NCBI GenBank assembly: GCA_040756415.1
Contig: JBFLYZ010000001.1
Location: forward strand, 122,843 to 186,842
Reading direction: 5' to 3'
DNA length: 64,000 bases
Origin: JBFLYZ01 sp040756415
Lineage (GTDB): Bacteria > Bacteroidota > Bacteroidia > JADZBD01
The position numbers and the translations under genes were made by a program. Positions 35,050 to 45,428 of this stretch are shown one piece after another. The notes under the pieces were generated by a model. That model searched no databases, was not told the origin of the DNA, and worked only from the letters and a program-made list of their open reading frames with translations. How positions within the stretch are numbered: position 1 is the stretch's first letter; every line of letters begins with the position of its first letter.

Positions 35050-35781
35050 ATGATAACACGCAAGTTTGAGCATCCGTTCTACTCTCCGGTGCTGAACTAC
35101 CGGGAGAATACGCCTGAAACGGATTATGAGAAGGAACTCATCAGGCGTTACCTGTCTTTCCTGAACGCCATGCAGGAAACCCGGGAGCGGGTAAAAGCGC
35201 TCAGGAACCATTACTATTACGAGCGCATGCTGGTGGAAGAGACCGAGCAGGAGCTTTCGCGCGTCAACGAACGGTACGGAGCCATTGCCCGGATCGTGGA
35301 AGAGATCAAGCAGACGATGATCATCGACATCAATGATTTTCCGCTGATGTGCGATTATTTCTTCAACACCAACGTGATGTACCTCGAGTTCCACAAGAAG
35401 CACGTGGAGAAGCTGCGGATGACCATCGAAGAGAACGAATTCGAGTTCCGCAGGCTGTACGAATGGTTCGAGAGCGAAGGCGAGAGCGAGTCGGGCCACG
35501 AGAAGACCTACCGCGAGTTTGAGGAATACGCACAGGAGCTGTATACGAACAAGCACCGGTACTCGCTCGATCTTTCGCAGTTCGATGCGGACCTCAGCGA
35601 GATGAAGCAGGCCTGGCAAAAGGTTTCGGCCGAGTGGGACGCCCTGTTCGACCTGCGCGAGGAAACGGTACAGAACACCACGGGGTTCTGCAAGCGCCTT
35701 TCTGCAGCTAACGAGCTGGCGGAAAAGCTGCAACTGGATATAGAGGCCATGGAAGAGGCCCGCACCTGCTTCCAGAACTGA
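35050..35781 (+). CDS. Hypothetical coiled-coil protein
   Basis: A 243-residue soluble protein of unknown family. It is rich in Glu, Lys, Arg and Tyr and is predicted almost wholly helical, with coiled-coil character at about 35-85 (YERMLVEETEQELSRVNERY) and 110-240. No signal peptide or membrane segment is present. It is preceded by a perfect Shine-Dalgarno sequence, unlike its neighbours, which suggests high or separately tuned translation. It stands directly after the decayed glycosylase gene and is convergent with another unknown gene. Confidence 0.65.
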   Translation: MITRKFEHPFYSPVLNYRENTPETDYEKELIRRYLSFLNAMQETRERVKALRNHYYYERMLVEETEQELSRVNERYGAIARIVEEIKQTMIIDINDFPLMCDYFFNTNVMYLEFHKKHVEKLRMTIEENEFEFRRLYEWFESEGESESGHEKTYREFEEYAQELYTNKHRYSLDLSQFDADLSEMKQAWQKVSAEWDALFDLREETVQNTTGFCKRLSAANELAEKLQLDIEAMEEARTCFQN

Positions 35782-35834
35782 GGAAGCAGCAGCATATACC
35801 CGCCCGCCCCGTACGCAGCAAAAGCTGTTCCCGC

Positions 35835-36626
35835 TTATTCGTACCAGAGAAAGATCTCTTCACCAATGGCGTTGACCAGGCCCTGGTCCTTTACATGCTT
35901 CATGGTCCAGCCTTTATCCGTACAGTGGATCACACCCAGGTGTTCGTTGTTGAGGGTAATGTCCAGCTCGAAGCATACGCCTTCCTTACAGCTTCCGCGA
36001 ACGGGTATGCCCTGGCCGCGGTACATCCTGCCCTGGTATTCGATCTCGATGGGCACCGGCCGGCTCCTGTATTTTTCTTTGGGCGGAAATTCCATGGCCA
36101 GGAACATGGTTCCCGCCTTTTTCGCGGGAGGCGCTTTTTTCTTTACGGCCTTACGCACCTCCTCGTCCACCATCAGCTCGTGCTTCAACTGTTCGGCCAG
36201 CTCCCCGAGCAGTTGTATGGTGCGCTTGCGCTGGGCGCGCTCGCTGGCGCTCCATTTTTCGCTGCCCGCACGCTTATGCGCTACTTTATATTTGTAACCG
36301 CTCATGGCCGTGCTGTAGTCGTTCGCATTCAGCTTTTTTACATTCTGATTCGCGATGATCAGCCAGTGGTATTCGGTACCCACCGGTACCCCCGAGCCCT
36401 CAGGCGCCTTGCCCGCCCTGCGCTTGGTAACGTTGTAGGTGATCTCCCATTTGTCGGGCGTTACTTTTCTTTCCTTCCACTCGCCCTGGCCATAATACCA
36501 TTTATGCCTGCGGCCCACTTTCATTCCCGTGTAGAATTTACCCTCGTGCCGCTTGAAGCGGTCATACGATGCGGCACTGTCCTTCCTGACGGGAGATGCG
36601 CGTCTCTTCCCTTTGGCCTTTTTCAT
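35835..36626 (-). CDS. Conserved hypothetical protein, basic N-terminus
   Basis: A 263-residue soluble protein I cannot assign. The first 25 residues are Lys/Arg-rich (KKAKGKRRASPVRK), suggesting nucleic-acid contact. Segments such as FYTGMKVGRRHKWYYGQGEW and GVPVGTEYHWLIIANQNVKK are followed by a charged helical region, a Lys/Ala/Pro linker (VKKKAPPAKKAG) and a C-terminal beta-rich domain with a Cys pair (GSCKEGVCFELDITLNNEHL). The two-part layout with a flexible linker looks genuine. No membrane or export signal. Confidence 0.6.
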   Translation of the reverse strand: MKKAKGKRRASPVRKDSAASYDRFKRHEGKFYTGMKVGRRHKWYYGQGEWKERKVTPDKWEITYNVTKRRAGKAPEGSGVPVGTEYHWLIIANQNVKKLNANDYSTAMSGYKYKVAHKRAGSEKWSASERAQRKRTIQLLGELAEQLKHELMVDEEVRKAVKKKAPPAKKAGTMFLAMEFPPKEKYRSRPVPIEIEYQGRMYRGQGIPVRGSCKEGVCFELDITLNNEHLGVIHCTDKGWTMKHVKDQGLVNAIGEEIFLWYE

Positions 36627-36828
36627 ACACCTACCGCAGTGAAAATCCTGCCAGAAAAACGCAGCGCGTAAATACGTTCCGGCCGGCCCCGGCTGTGGAA
36701 ATACTTCCCCGCTGCGGATAAAAGCATACCGCTGGCCTGCGATTTTATCCGCTGATCAACAGGTCTTTTAAATTTTACACCGCCCTTGGCCATTTTTTCT
36801 ATCTTCGCAACACAACAAACGATAAACT

Positions 36829-38561
<1,733 letters not shown>

Positions 38562-38562
<1 letters not shown>

Positions 38563-38996
38563 TGTCCCAACTATCAGTCAGCGACCTTCACCCGGGCAAA
38601 AAGCTCGAATTCGGAAAAGTGGTTTTACGCGAAGAGGAGATCATCGCGTTCGCGAAAGCCTTCGATCCGCTCGATTTCCATACGGACAAAAAAGCCGCTG
38701 AGAAAAGTTTCTTCGGGCGGCTTGTAGCCAGCGGGCCGCATATCTTCAACCTGGTGCACCGCACCCAATGGATACCCCTGCTGGGACATACCGTGATCTG
38801 CGGGCTGGAGATCAGCAACTGGAAGTTTCTTAAGCCGGTGTATGCCGATATGCCCGTTTACCCGGTAGCCAGGGTCATGTCCATCAAGCCCAATATTGAA
38901 AAAAAACATGCCGTGATCCACTGGCGCTATGAATTTCACGATGAGCAGGGTACCCTCATCCAGGTATTGGACAGCGCGGTTTTGCACAAAATTTGA
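38562..38996 (+). CDS. MaoC-like (hot-dog fold) dehydratase family protein
   Basis: A 144-residue single hot-dog domain of the MaoC/(R)-hydratase type. It shows FAKAFDPLDFHTDKKAAEKS, with the Asp and His expected in the hydratase site, then GRLVASGPHIFNLVHR and VYPVARVMSIKPN. These proteins hydrate enoyl-CoA or act as thioesterase-like partners; the acyl substrate is unknown. ATG overlaps the transporter stop as TAATG. Confidence 0.88.
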
Positions 38997-39020
38997 TACC
39001 TTTATGGGTAAACACGATAC

Positions 39021-39557
39021 ATGAGAACTGCTTTGTTTATCAGTGCGCTCGCCTTCCTCGGTCTTTGCTTTACCCTGCCTGCTGCCCTCAGCCCCGCCCC
39101 AAAGGAAAGCGGGATACAATGGATCACCTTTGCCGAGCTGGCCAAGAAACAAAAATCCAAGCCTAGAAAGGTCTTTATCGATGTATATACCGACTGGTGC
39201 GGATGGTGCAAAAAAATGGAGGCCAGCACCTTTAAAAACCCGGTCATCGTAAAATACATGAACGAGAACTATTATAGCGTCCGCTTCAACGCAGAGAGCA
39301 AGGATCCCATCGAGTTCAACGGGAAAAAGTACACCAATACCGGGGGCACGCATCAACTGGCCTCCTTCCTGCTCAGCAATAAGCTTTCTTACCCTACCAC
39401 CGTTTACCTGAACGATGACCTGAGCCTGATCCAGGCCGTACCGGGCTACCTCGATGCCAAGACCTTTGAAATGGTGGTGAAGTATTTCGGGGAAGAGGCC
39501 AACAAAACCATTCCCTGGCCCGATTACCAGCAAACCTTTGTCGGAGAGGTAAAATAA
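39021..39557 (+). CDS. Secreted thioredoxin-fold protein (CGWC)
   Basis: A 178-residue periplasmic thiol-disulphide protein. The signal peptide (LFISALAFLGLCFTLPAALS) precedes a thioredoxin_7-like domain with KVFIDVYTDWCGWCKKMEAS, active site CGWC, and the cis-Pro segment LSYPTTVYLNDD. DsbD-gamma-like proteins of this type reduce or isomerise disulphides, sometimes for cytochrome maturation, but nothing here fixes the partner. It lies 24 bp after the MaoC-like gene and 20 bp before the HTH gene, which has its own promoter motif. Confidence 0.88.
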   Translation: MRTALFISALAFLGLCFTLPAALSPAPKESGIQWITFAELAKKQKSKPRKVFIDVYTDWCGWCKKMEASTFKNPVIVKYMNENYYSVRFNAESKDPIEFNGKKYTNTGGTHQLASFLLSNKLSYPTTVYLNDDLSLIQAVPGYLDAKTFEMVVKYFGEEANKTIPWPDYQQTFVGEVK

Positions 39558-39570
39558 TCCCGTACCTTTG
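39538..39570 (+). promoter_or_regulatory. Promoter for the HTH protein gene
   Basis: TTG at 39538-39540 and TACCTTTG at 39563-39570, spacing 22 bp. The -7 element matches fully and lies seven bases before the ATG at 39578; the -33 TTG is inside the end of the thioredoxin-like gene. Confidence 0.5.
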
Positions 39571-39577
39571 CGGGCGA

Positions 39578-39949
39578 ATGAAGCTCAAGGAGAAAATTCT
39601 TCAGATACTGGAGGCCAGGAACTACACTTTTGCCGACCTGGCCAAATACCTGAATATGGGCGAGCAGGAGCTGGACGCCAGCTTTTCGAATAATTCGATC
39701 GAGATCCGCACGCTCGAGCTGATATCCAAAGAGCTGCGCATACCCCTGTACAGCTTCTTCCGCGAGCACGACTACAGCTTTGACACCTCCAAGGAGCCGT
39801 ATTACAACGTGAACATCTGGATGAACGAGGAGGAGATGAAAAAAGAGATGGCGGCCATGAAAGAACAGATCAACAGCCTCAAAATGCTGGTAGCGGAAAA
39901 GGACCTGCTCATCAGGGCCCTGGAACAGGAACTAAGAAAAAAAGCCTAA
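39578..39949 (+). CDS. XRE-like helix-turn-helix protein with C-terminal coiled coil
   Basis: A 123-residue protein. The first 65 residues (KEKILQILEARNYTFADLAK then YLNMGEQELDASFSNNSIEI) fit a Cro/C1-type helix-turn-helix, though with some divergence from the usual motif. After a Tyr/Asn-rich hinge, residues about 82-120 form a coiled coil (EEMKKEMAAMKEQINSLKML). Similar small proteins are common in Bacteroidota; the target operator is not known. A near-leaderless promoter precedes it. Confidence 0.72.
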   Translation: MKLKEKILQILEARNYTFADLAKYLNMGEQELDASFSNNSIEIRTLELISKELRIPLYSFFREHDYSFDTSKEPYYNVNIWMNEEEMKKEMAAMKEQINSLKMLVAEKDLLIRALEQELRKKA

Positions 39950-39959
39950 AATAACGATC

Positions 39960-40196
39960 ATGAAAAAGACCTTATTCTCCCTCCTGGCCTGCACGGCACT
40001 GCTTGCATCCGTCTGCCTTTTTTCTTCATGCGGGGGACAAAGCGCACAGGAACCCAAAAAAGAGCTGGACGCCAAAAGCGATACTGCCGACCAGTTGGTT
40101 TATATCTGTCCCTGTGGGGGATGCCCCGAAGTGAAGGAGTCGCAGCCGGGGAAATGCCCGAAATGCGAGATGGACCTGGTCGAAGAGAAGAAGTGA
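39960..40196 (+). CDS. Small lipoprotein with heavy-metal-binding domain
   Basis: A 78-residue lipoprotein. The lipobox is LFSSCGGQ. The C-terminal part YICPCGGCPEVKESQPGKCP followed by KCEMDLVEEKK is a variant of the heavy-metal-binding domain (HMBD, YxCPMHPEVxxxxPGxCPxCGMxL) found in copper- and silver-handling proteins. Here the usual CPMHPE is CPCGGCPE, adding cysteines. The copper ATPase gene begins 226 bp downstream, beyond the tRNA, which supports a role in copper handling in the periplasm. Confidence 0.8.
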   Translation: MKKTLFSLLACTALLASVCLFSSCGGQSAQEPKKELDAKSDTADQLVYICPCGGCPEVKESQPGKCPKCEMDLVEEKK

Positions 40197-40233
40197 TGCT
40201 CTGAACGGGGAGCAACTCCTCTAACATACAAGG

Positions 40234-40270
40234 GAAAAATAAAAAGGTTACCTGCTGCCAGGTAACCTTT
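40234..40270 (-). terminator. Terminator of tRNA-His, possibly bidirectional
   Basis: Perfect 12-bp inverted repeat AAAGGTTACCTG/CAGGTAACCTTT with a four-base loop. Read on the minus strand it is followed by TTTATTTTT, just beyond the tRNA 3' end. On the plus strand the tail is poor, so it mainly serves the tRNA. Confidence 0.8.
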
Positions 40271-40278
40271 ACCAGTCG

Positions 40279-40352
40279 GGAGAATGATGGGGCTCGAACC
40301 CACGACCCTCAGAACCACAATCTGATGCTCTAACCAGCTGAGCTACACTCTC
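40279..40352 (-). tRNA. tRNA-His (GTG anticodon)
   Basis: A full cloverleaf on the minus strand: acceptor GAGAGTG/CATTCTC, D-arm GCTCAGCTGGTTAGAGC, anticodon stem TCAGA/TCTGA with loop TTGTGGT (anticodon GTG), and T-arm with GTTCGAGC. A G at 40353 can pair with the discriminator C at 40279, giving the G-1:C73 pair that marks tRNA-His. CCA is not encoded. It is followed by a strong minus-strand terminator and preceded by a TATCTTTG promoter element. Confidence 0.97.
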
Positions 40353-40366
40353 CGTTTATGCGGGCG

Positions 40367-40374
40367 CAAAGATA
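40367..40374 (-). promoter_or_regulatory. Promoter -7 element for tRNA-His
   Basis: TATCTTTG on the minus strand, a full match to TAnnTTTG, 13 bp before the extra 5' G of the tRNA. Confidence 0.5.
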
Positions 40375-40409
40375 TGGAAATTTGCAAAAACCCGCTGGGC
40401 TTTTATTCC

Positions 40410-40417
40410 TAATTTTG
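40410..40417 (+). promoter_or_regulatory. Promoter -7 element for the copper ATPase gene
   Basis: TAATTTTG, a full match to TAnnTTTG, five bases before the ATG at 40423. A nearly leaderless transcript is predicted. No TTG at 19-21 bp upstream; the closest is at 25 bp. Confidence 0.45.
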
Positions 40418-40422
40418 TATGA

Positions 40423-42564
40423 ATGGCTCAGGAAGATCATATCGTTCTGAAGATAGAGGGCATGGACTGCTCCAGTTGCGCCCTGAACATCAGCAAGGTC
40501 ATTGAGCGGAAAGGCTCAACGAACGTGAACGTGAACTTCACTACCGGTGAGGCCACCTTCGATCTGCGGGAGAAAAGCCTGCTTCCCGTCATCAAAGAGG
40601 ATATCAGGCGCCTGGGCTATACGGTGGTGAACAGCGGCCAGGATCATGCCCACCATGAGCACAGCCATATGGCGGGCGTAGAAAAAAAATTCTATTTCTG
40701 CCTGCTTTTCACTCTGCCCCTCTTCCTGCATATGTTTGCCGATATTGCGGTGCTGCACAACCCATACGTGCAACTGGCCCTGTGCATCCCCGTATTCATC
40801 GTGGGCCTGCTCCATTTCGGAAAAAGCGCCTGGGCCTCCGTACGCATGCTCTCTCCCAATATGGACGTGCTCATCTTCATCGGCTCGGCATCCGCCTTTT
40901 TTTACAGCCTGGCGGGCATGGTCCTGTATGCCGGAAGCCACCTGCTGCACAGCTACCTTTTTTTCGAAACCTCGGCCACCATCATTACCCTGGTGCTGCT
41001 GGGTAATGTGCTCGAACACCGTTCTGTGAAGCAAACCACCACCGCTATACGCGAGCTCAGCGCCCTGCAGGCCGTAAAGGCCAGGCGGGTGCGCATGCAT
41101 GAGGGGCATGAATCGCTGGAAGAGGTGGACCTGGCGAAAATCAGCCCGGGCGACCTGCTCCAGGTGAATACGGGCGACAAGGTTCCGGTTGACGGGGAGC
41201 TGGTCTCCGGCAGCGCCAGCCTGGATGAAAGCATGATCAGCGGGGAAAGCCTTCCCGTGGAAAAGACCACCGGCTCGAAACTGATCGGTGGCACCCTTGT
41301 GGCAAACGGCAATTTCAGGATGAGAGCGGAACAGGTAGGCAGCGAAACCGTGCTGTCGAAGATCATCGATATGGTCAAGAACGCCCAGAACCTCAAGCCG
41401 TCCATCCAGAAGCTGGGCGACAGGGTCAGCGCTGTTTTCGTGCCGGTTGTGCTGGGCATTGCCCTGGTCACTTTCCTGGGCGCCTGGCTGCTCTTTGATC
41501 TTCCCGCCCGGCAGGCGCTCATGAACAGCATTGCCGTGCTGGTGATCTCCTGCCCTTGCGCCATGGGACTGGCCACGCCTACGGCCATTATGGCCGGCAT
41601 AGGCCGCGCGGCCCGCAACGGGGTGCTGATCAAAGGCGGCAGCACGCTCGAAGAGCTGGCCAAAGTACGGCTCATGGTGTTCGATAAAACCGGTACGCTC
41701 ACCACAGGCAATTTCCGTATCGGTAAGATCAATCTTGCCGAAGGCGCCAGCCGGGAAGAAGTACAGGATATCCTGCTCCAGCTCGAACAGCGCTCTTCGC
41801 ACCCCATAGCCCGGTCCATCGTGAGCGCGCTGGAGGGGCAGGTGGAAAAGAAACTGGTATTTACCGAAGTGCGCGAAGAAAAAGGCCTGGGTATTTCGGC
41901 CAGGGATAAGGACGGCAACCACTACCAGGCCGGATCCTATCGCCTGGCCGCTGACCTTACCCCGGATAAGACCCACGCGGTGTATGTGATCCGGAACAGC
42001 AGGCTTTTGGCCACCGTTGACCTGGAGGACGAGCTGAAGGCCAATGTGAAAGAAACCATCTCCGCCCTGAGATCGCAGGGCATAGAGCCCGTTATGCTGA
42101 GCGGTGATACGGCAGCCAAAGCGGAAGCGGTGGCCAGGGCCGCGGGCATCGATACGGTTTACAGCGAAAAGCTGCCGGATGAAAAACTGGCCATTATCAG
42201 CGAGCTGGCGGCAAAGCAGCCGGTAGCCATGGTGGGTGACGGTATCAATGACGCACCGGCCCTGGCCAGGGCCACCGTAGGCATCTCCATCAGCAACGCC
42301 ACGCAGATCGCTATCCAGTCGGCCCAGGTCATCCTGCTCAAAGGCAAAGACCTTTCGCAGCTCGGGCTGGCGCACCGCATCAGCAGGCATACCCTGCTCA
42401 CCGTAAAGCAAAACCTGTTCTGGGCCTTTTTCTATAATGTCATCGCCATACCGGTGGCGGCCATGGGCTATCTCAGCCCCATGATAGGCGCGCTGGCCAT
42501 GGCCTTCTCCGATGTGATCGTGATCGGCAATTCCATCCGACTGAAAACAAAGAAGCTGAGTTGA
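40423..42564 (+). CDS. copA: Copper-translocating P1B-type ATPase
   Basis: A 713-residue inner-membrane copper exporter. An N-terminal HMA domain (7-75) binds metal with Cys16 and Cys19 (GMDCSSCAL), followed by a His-rich stretch (DHAHHEHSHM). The intramembrane CPC is Cys377-Pro-Cys379 (VISCPCAMGLATPT), the phosphorylated Asp is Asp421 (FDKTGTLTTG), and the hinge reads GDGINDAPALA. The last helix reads MAFSDVIVIGNSIRL, with SD where many Cu+ pumps have SS. The gene is coupled to the glycosyltransferase gene by a TTGA overlap. Confidence 0.95.
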   Translation: MAQEDHIVLKIEGMDCSSCALNISKVIERKGSTNVNVNFTTGEATFDLREKSLLPVIKEDIRRLGYTVVNSGQDHAHHEHSHMAGVEKKFYFCLLFTLPLFLHMFADIAVLHNPYVQLALCIPVFIVGLLHFGKSAWASVRMLSPNMDVLIFIGSASAFFYSLAGMVLYAGSHLLHSYLFFETSATIITLVLLGNVLEHRSVKQTTTAIRELSALQAVKARRVRMHEGHESLEEVDLAKISPGDLLQVNTGDKVPVDGELVSGSASLDESMISGESLPVEKTTGSKLIGGTLVANGNFRMRAEQVGSETVLSKIIDMVKNAQNLKPSIQKLGDRVSAVFVPVVLGIALVTFLGAWLLFDLPARQALMNSIAVLVISCPCAMGLATPTAIMAGIGRAARNGVLIKGGSTLEELAKVRLMVFDKTGTLTTGNFRIGKINLAEGASREEVQDILLQLEQRSSHPIARSIVSALEGQVEKKLVFTEVREEKGLGISARDKDGNHYQAGSYRLAADLTPDKTHAVYVIRNSRLLATVDLEDELKANVKETISALRSQGIEPVMLSGDTAAKAEAVARAAGIDTVYSEKLPDEKLAIISELAAKQPVAMVGDGINDAPALARATVGISISNATQIAIQSAQVILLKGKDLSQLGLAHRISRHTLLTVKQNLFWAFFYNVIAIPVAAMGYLSPMIGALAMAFSDVIVIGNSIRLKTKKLS

Positions 42565-43739
42565 GCTCACCGCGACATAAGGTCTTGTTCCTCGCGAGCT
42601 GGTATCCCAACCGCCTCGACCCTTTTCTCGGCAATTTTGTTCAGCGCCATGCTGAGGCCGTATCGGCCTTTGCTGACGTGGCCGTGCTCCATGTTTGCGC
42701 TGATCCCGGCCTGCAGAGCAGGTTCGAGACGGAGGCCGGGAAAGAAAAGAACATTTTTACGGTACGGGTCTATTACAAAAAGATAGACAGCGGCATACCA
42801 TTCATTTCCTTTATAAGAAAATACATCCGGAACAGCAAGGCGCACCTGCAGGGCTATGAGAAGATCAGGGAATATTTTAACGGGGATCCGCATATCGTTC
42901 ACCTCCACGTGGCGCTGAATGCAGGATTTTTCGCCCTTCGCCTGAATAAAAAGCCGGGAATACCCTTTATCGTTACCGAACATTCGACCGAATACCATGC
43001 AAAAATGCCGGCACTGCGCCTCTTCCCGGCCCAGCGGATCTGCGGCATGGCCGAGCTGGTCTGCCCGGTATCGGACGATCTCAGGGAAAAAATGAAGGAG
43101 CGGGGCATCGCCAACCATTTTGAGGTGGTTCCCAATGTGGTGGATACCGCATTGTTCTACCCGGAGAGCGGGCAGGCCCGCAGCAAAAAACGCATCATTC
43201 ACGTTTCCACGCTCAAAGAGGGGCAGAAGAACGCCAGCGGCATGCTGCGCGTGATCCAGCGCCTTTCCGAAAGACGCAGCGATTTCGAGCTGCTCATCGT
43301 AAGCGATGGGGATATAGCACCTGCACAAAGGCAGGCCGAGAGGGCGGGCCTGCTGGGCTCAGTGGTGCATATACTTCCCGCGCAGCCCATCGAAGAAGTA
43401 GCCCGCCTTATGCGTGGCTCGGATATTTTTCTGCTGTTCAGCAATTTCGAGAACCTGCCCTGCGTGATCGCGGAGGCCCTGTGCTGCGGCCTGCCGGTGG
43501 TATCGAGCCGCGCGGGAGGGATAGCAGAAATGGTGAACGGGCGCAACGGCTTGCTGGTGGAACCGCGCGATGAACAGGGGCTGCTGGAACAGCTAACTAT
43601 CATGCTTGACCGGTGTGACTCGTACGACAAGGCGGAGCTGCACCGCTCGGCAGCGGAAAAATACAGTTATGCCTCGGCAGGAAAAAAATTCAACGATATT
43701 TACAGCCGTATTCTCCATGAAAAAGGAAAAGATCGCTGA
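42561..43739 (+). CDS. Glycosyltransferase family 4 protein
   Basis: A 392-residue GT-B glycosyltransferase. The N-terminal acceptor domain contains VLFLASWYPNRLDPFLGNFV, typical of GT4 enzymes making surface polysaccharides. The C-terminal donor domain has a DIFLLFSNFENLPCVIAEAL stretch with the EX7E-type glutamates and GLPVVSSRAGGIAEMV. The start is TTG at 42561, overlapping the copper ATPase stop as TTGA. The two following genes encode methyltransferases, suggesting a glycan-modification cluster, although the copper gene upstream has no obvious link. Confidence 0.9.
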   Translation: MSSPRHKVLFLASWYPNRLDPFLGNFVQRHAEAVSAFADVAVLHVCADPGLQSRFETEAGKEKNIFTVRVYYKKIDSGIPFISFIRKYIRNSKAHLQGYEKIREYFNGDPHIVHLHVALNAGFFALRLNKKPGIPFIVTEHSTEYHAKMPALRLFPAQRICGMAELVCPVSDDLREKMKERGIANHFEVVPNVVDTALFYPESGQARSKKRIIHVSTLKEGQKNASGMLRVIQRLSERRSDFELLIVSDGDIAPAQRQAERAGLLGSVVHILPAQPIEEVARLMRGSDIFLLFSNFENLPCVIAEALCCGLPVVSSRAGGIAEMVNGRNGLLVEPRDEQGLLEQLTIMLDRCDSYDKAELHRSAAEKYSYASAGKKFNDIYSRILHEKGKDR

Positions 43740-44451
43740 GTTTTACGATGGGTACGTGCGCTACCAGCTCGACAACGCGTTCAACGAGCGGCACCTGGCC
43801 CTGTTCGCGAGGCTGAAGGAAATGGGCCTTAAGCCCGATTCGGATGTGCTCGAGATCGGCTGCGGCATTGGCATCATTACCTCCATGATCGCTGCATATG
43901 TGAAAAAGGGCAGCGTCACCGCGCTCGACATCAGCCCAAGGTCCATTGAAGTGGCCCGCGAACGCATCCTGCACCAGTCCAACATCACCTTCATCGCGGC
44001 CGATGTGCTCAGCCACCCCTTCAGAGGAAAACAGTTCGATTTCATTACCCTCTTCGATGTGCTCGAGCATATTCCCATGAATGAACATGCGGAGCTGTTC
44101 GCGCGCATCGGCCTCCTGATGAAGCCGCAGACCGTTCTCCTGATCAATATCCCGCACCCGCATGCCATCGCCTACGACCGCGAGCACGCCCCCGAAACGC
44201 TGCAGGCCATCGACCAGGCCCTTCCGGCCGATCACATTGTGAAGAACGGCTATCAGGGAGGGATGAACCTGGTGTTCTTCAAAACCTACAGCATCTGGAA
44301 AGAGAACGATTACCAGCTCATCGCGTTCAACAAGGAAACCAGGTTCACGAACAGGCGGATGGCCGACCAGAGGGGCCTGCTTGAGAAAGCCCCGCGCAAA
44401 CTGAAAACGATAAAGGCCAGGGCCCTGGCAAAAAAACTGTACAGGTTGTAG
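43717..44451 (+). CDS. Class I SAM-dependent methyltransferase
   Basis: A 244-residue methyltransferase from ATG 43717 (the longer frame to 43606 lies inside the glycosyltransferase gene). The SAM-binding motif I is VLEIGCGIGIITSMIAAYV, motif II VTALDISPRSIEVARER, and FDFITLFDVLEHIPM is motif IV. Its N-terminal AEFYDGYVRYQLDNAFNERH is often seen in methyltransferases of polysaccharide clusters. It overlaps the glycosyltransferase gene by 23 bp and precedes the next methyltransferase gene by 2 bp. Confidence 0.88.
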   Translation: MKKEKIAEFYDGYVRYQLDNAFNERHLALFARLKEMGLKPDSDVLEIGCGIGIITSMIAAYVKKGSVTALDISPRSIEVARERILHQSNITFIAADVLSHPFRGKQFDFITLFDVLEHIPMNEHAELFARIGLLMKPQTVLLINIPHPHAIAYDREHAPETLQAIDQALPADHIVKNGYQGGMNLVFFKTYSIWKENDYQLIAFNKETRFTNRRMADQRGLLEKAPRKLKTIKARALAKKLYRL

Positions 44452-44453
44452 GT

Positions 44454-45260
44454 ATGGCAAAGATCTCGAAAGCGCTGAAGATCATCCGCGAGGTATCCAG
44501 GCGGCCCAAAAGCCTGGCGAAAGTACTCGAGGATGACGCCATCTACCGCAGGCAGGTGACGAAAAGATATCCCGCCTTCAGCAACGGCTTCCCGGTGGTT
44601 GACATCTGCGATCTCTTTCCCGGCCTGGACGAAAAGATCGAGTATGGTTTCCTGGAAGGCACCTCCTTTCCGCTCGACCTGGTGCTGCTGAAAAAACTGG
44701 CCCAGCGCAGCCCCGATTGCATTTACCTGGAGATAGGGACCTGGAGGGGGGAAAGCGTGCGCACCGTGGCCGGAGCGGCCCGTGAGTGCTACAGCGTGAA
44801 CCTGCCTGACGATACCATGCGCCAGATGGGCCTGCCCGAGGAGTACATCCGCTCCCACCGCTTTTTTTCAAAGGGCCTGCCTAACGTCAACCATGTTTTC
44901 GCTGATTCGCAGACCTTCGATTTTTCCTCGATCGGGCGAAAGTTCGATCTTGTATTCATTGACGGAGACCATCATTTTGAAAGCGTCAAAAGGGATACGG
45001 CCTCCCTGTTCCCCCTGCTGAATGACGAGCGATCGGTGATGGTATGGCACGATTACCTGTTCCCCTCCGGGGCCATGCGCTGGGAAGTGATGAACGCCAT
45101 CCTGGATGGCCTGGCCCCCGAAAGGCACGCTTACCTCTACCATGTATCCAACACGCTTTGCGCGGCTTATATACCTCAGCGCCTGAAAACCCGCAGCTTC
45201 GACCCGTATGCCGCGCCCGAAAAGGTGTTCGAGCTGAGCATACGCGCCCGTAAGTTATGA
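44454..45260 (+). CDS. Class I SAM methyltransferase, Methyltransf_24/CmcI type
   Basis: A 268-residue methyltransferase-fold protein. The motifs are CIYLEIGTWRGESVRTVAGA (motif I form EIGTWRGES) and KFDLVFIDGDHHFESVKRDT, the DGDHxYxxVxxD signature of the Methyltransf_24 and CmcI group. Members act on sugars or small molecules. It is the last gene of the copA-GT-methyltransferase run. No strong terminator is visible after it. Confidence 0.85.
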   Translation: MAKISKALKIIREVSRRPKSLAKVLEDDAIYRRQVTKRYPAFSNGFPVVDICDLFPGLDEKIEYGFLEGTSFPLDLVLLKKLAQRSPDCIYLEIGTWRGESVRTVAGAARECYSVNLPDDTMRQMGLPEEYIRSHRFFSKGLPNVNHVFADSQTFDFSSIGRKFDLVFIDGDHHFESVKRDTASLFPLLNDERSVMVWHDYLFPSGAMRWEVMNAILDGLAPERHAYLYHVSNTLCAAYIPQRLKTRSFDPYAAPEKVFELSIRARKL

Positions 45261-45359
45261 GCAGGCAGGCAACCTTATTACAGGCAAACGTCTGATCTGT
45301 ACCATCCCCAGAGCAAAAACCGGCCTGTACGGCCTGTTAATTATTTTTTAAACCCCTAT

Positions 45360-45390
45360 TTGGCAGGTATAAAGCTTTTAAATACATTTG
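45360..45390 (+). promoter_or_regulatory. Promoter of the T9SS Asp-box protein gene
   Basis: TTG at 45360-45362 and TACATTTG at 45383-45390 with a 20-bp spacer, an exact Bacteroidota consensus. The leader to the ATG is about 35 bases. Confidence 0.7.
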
Positions 45391-45428
45391 CAATCCATTA
45401 ACCATTCGTCTAACTAAACCGTAAAACA

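Noticed and set aside
36629..36828. Promoter for the peptide transporter gene
   Set aside because: TATCTTCG at 36800-36807 is a seven-of-eight match without a properly spaced TTG; too weak to list.
40516..42570. 684-codon open frame antisense to copA
   Set aside because: A shadow frame of a well-identified P-type ATPase; no coherent domain.
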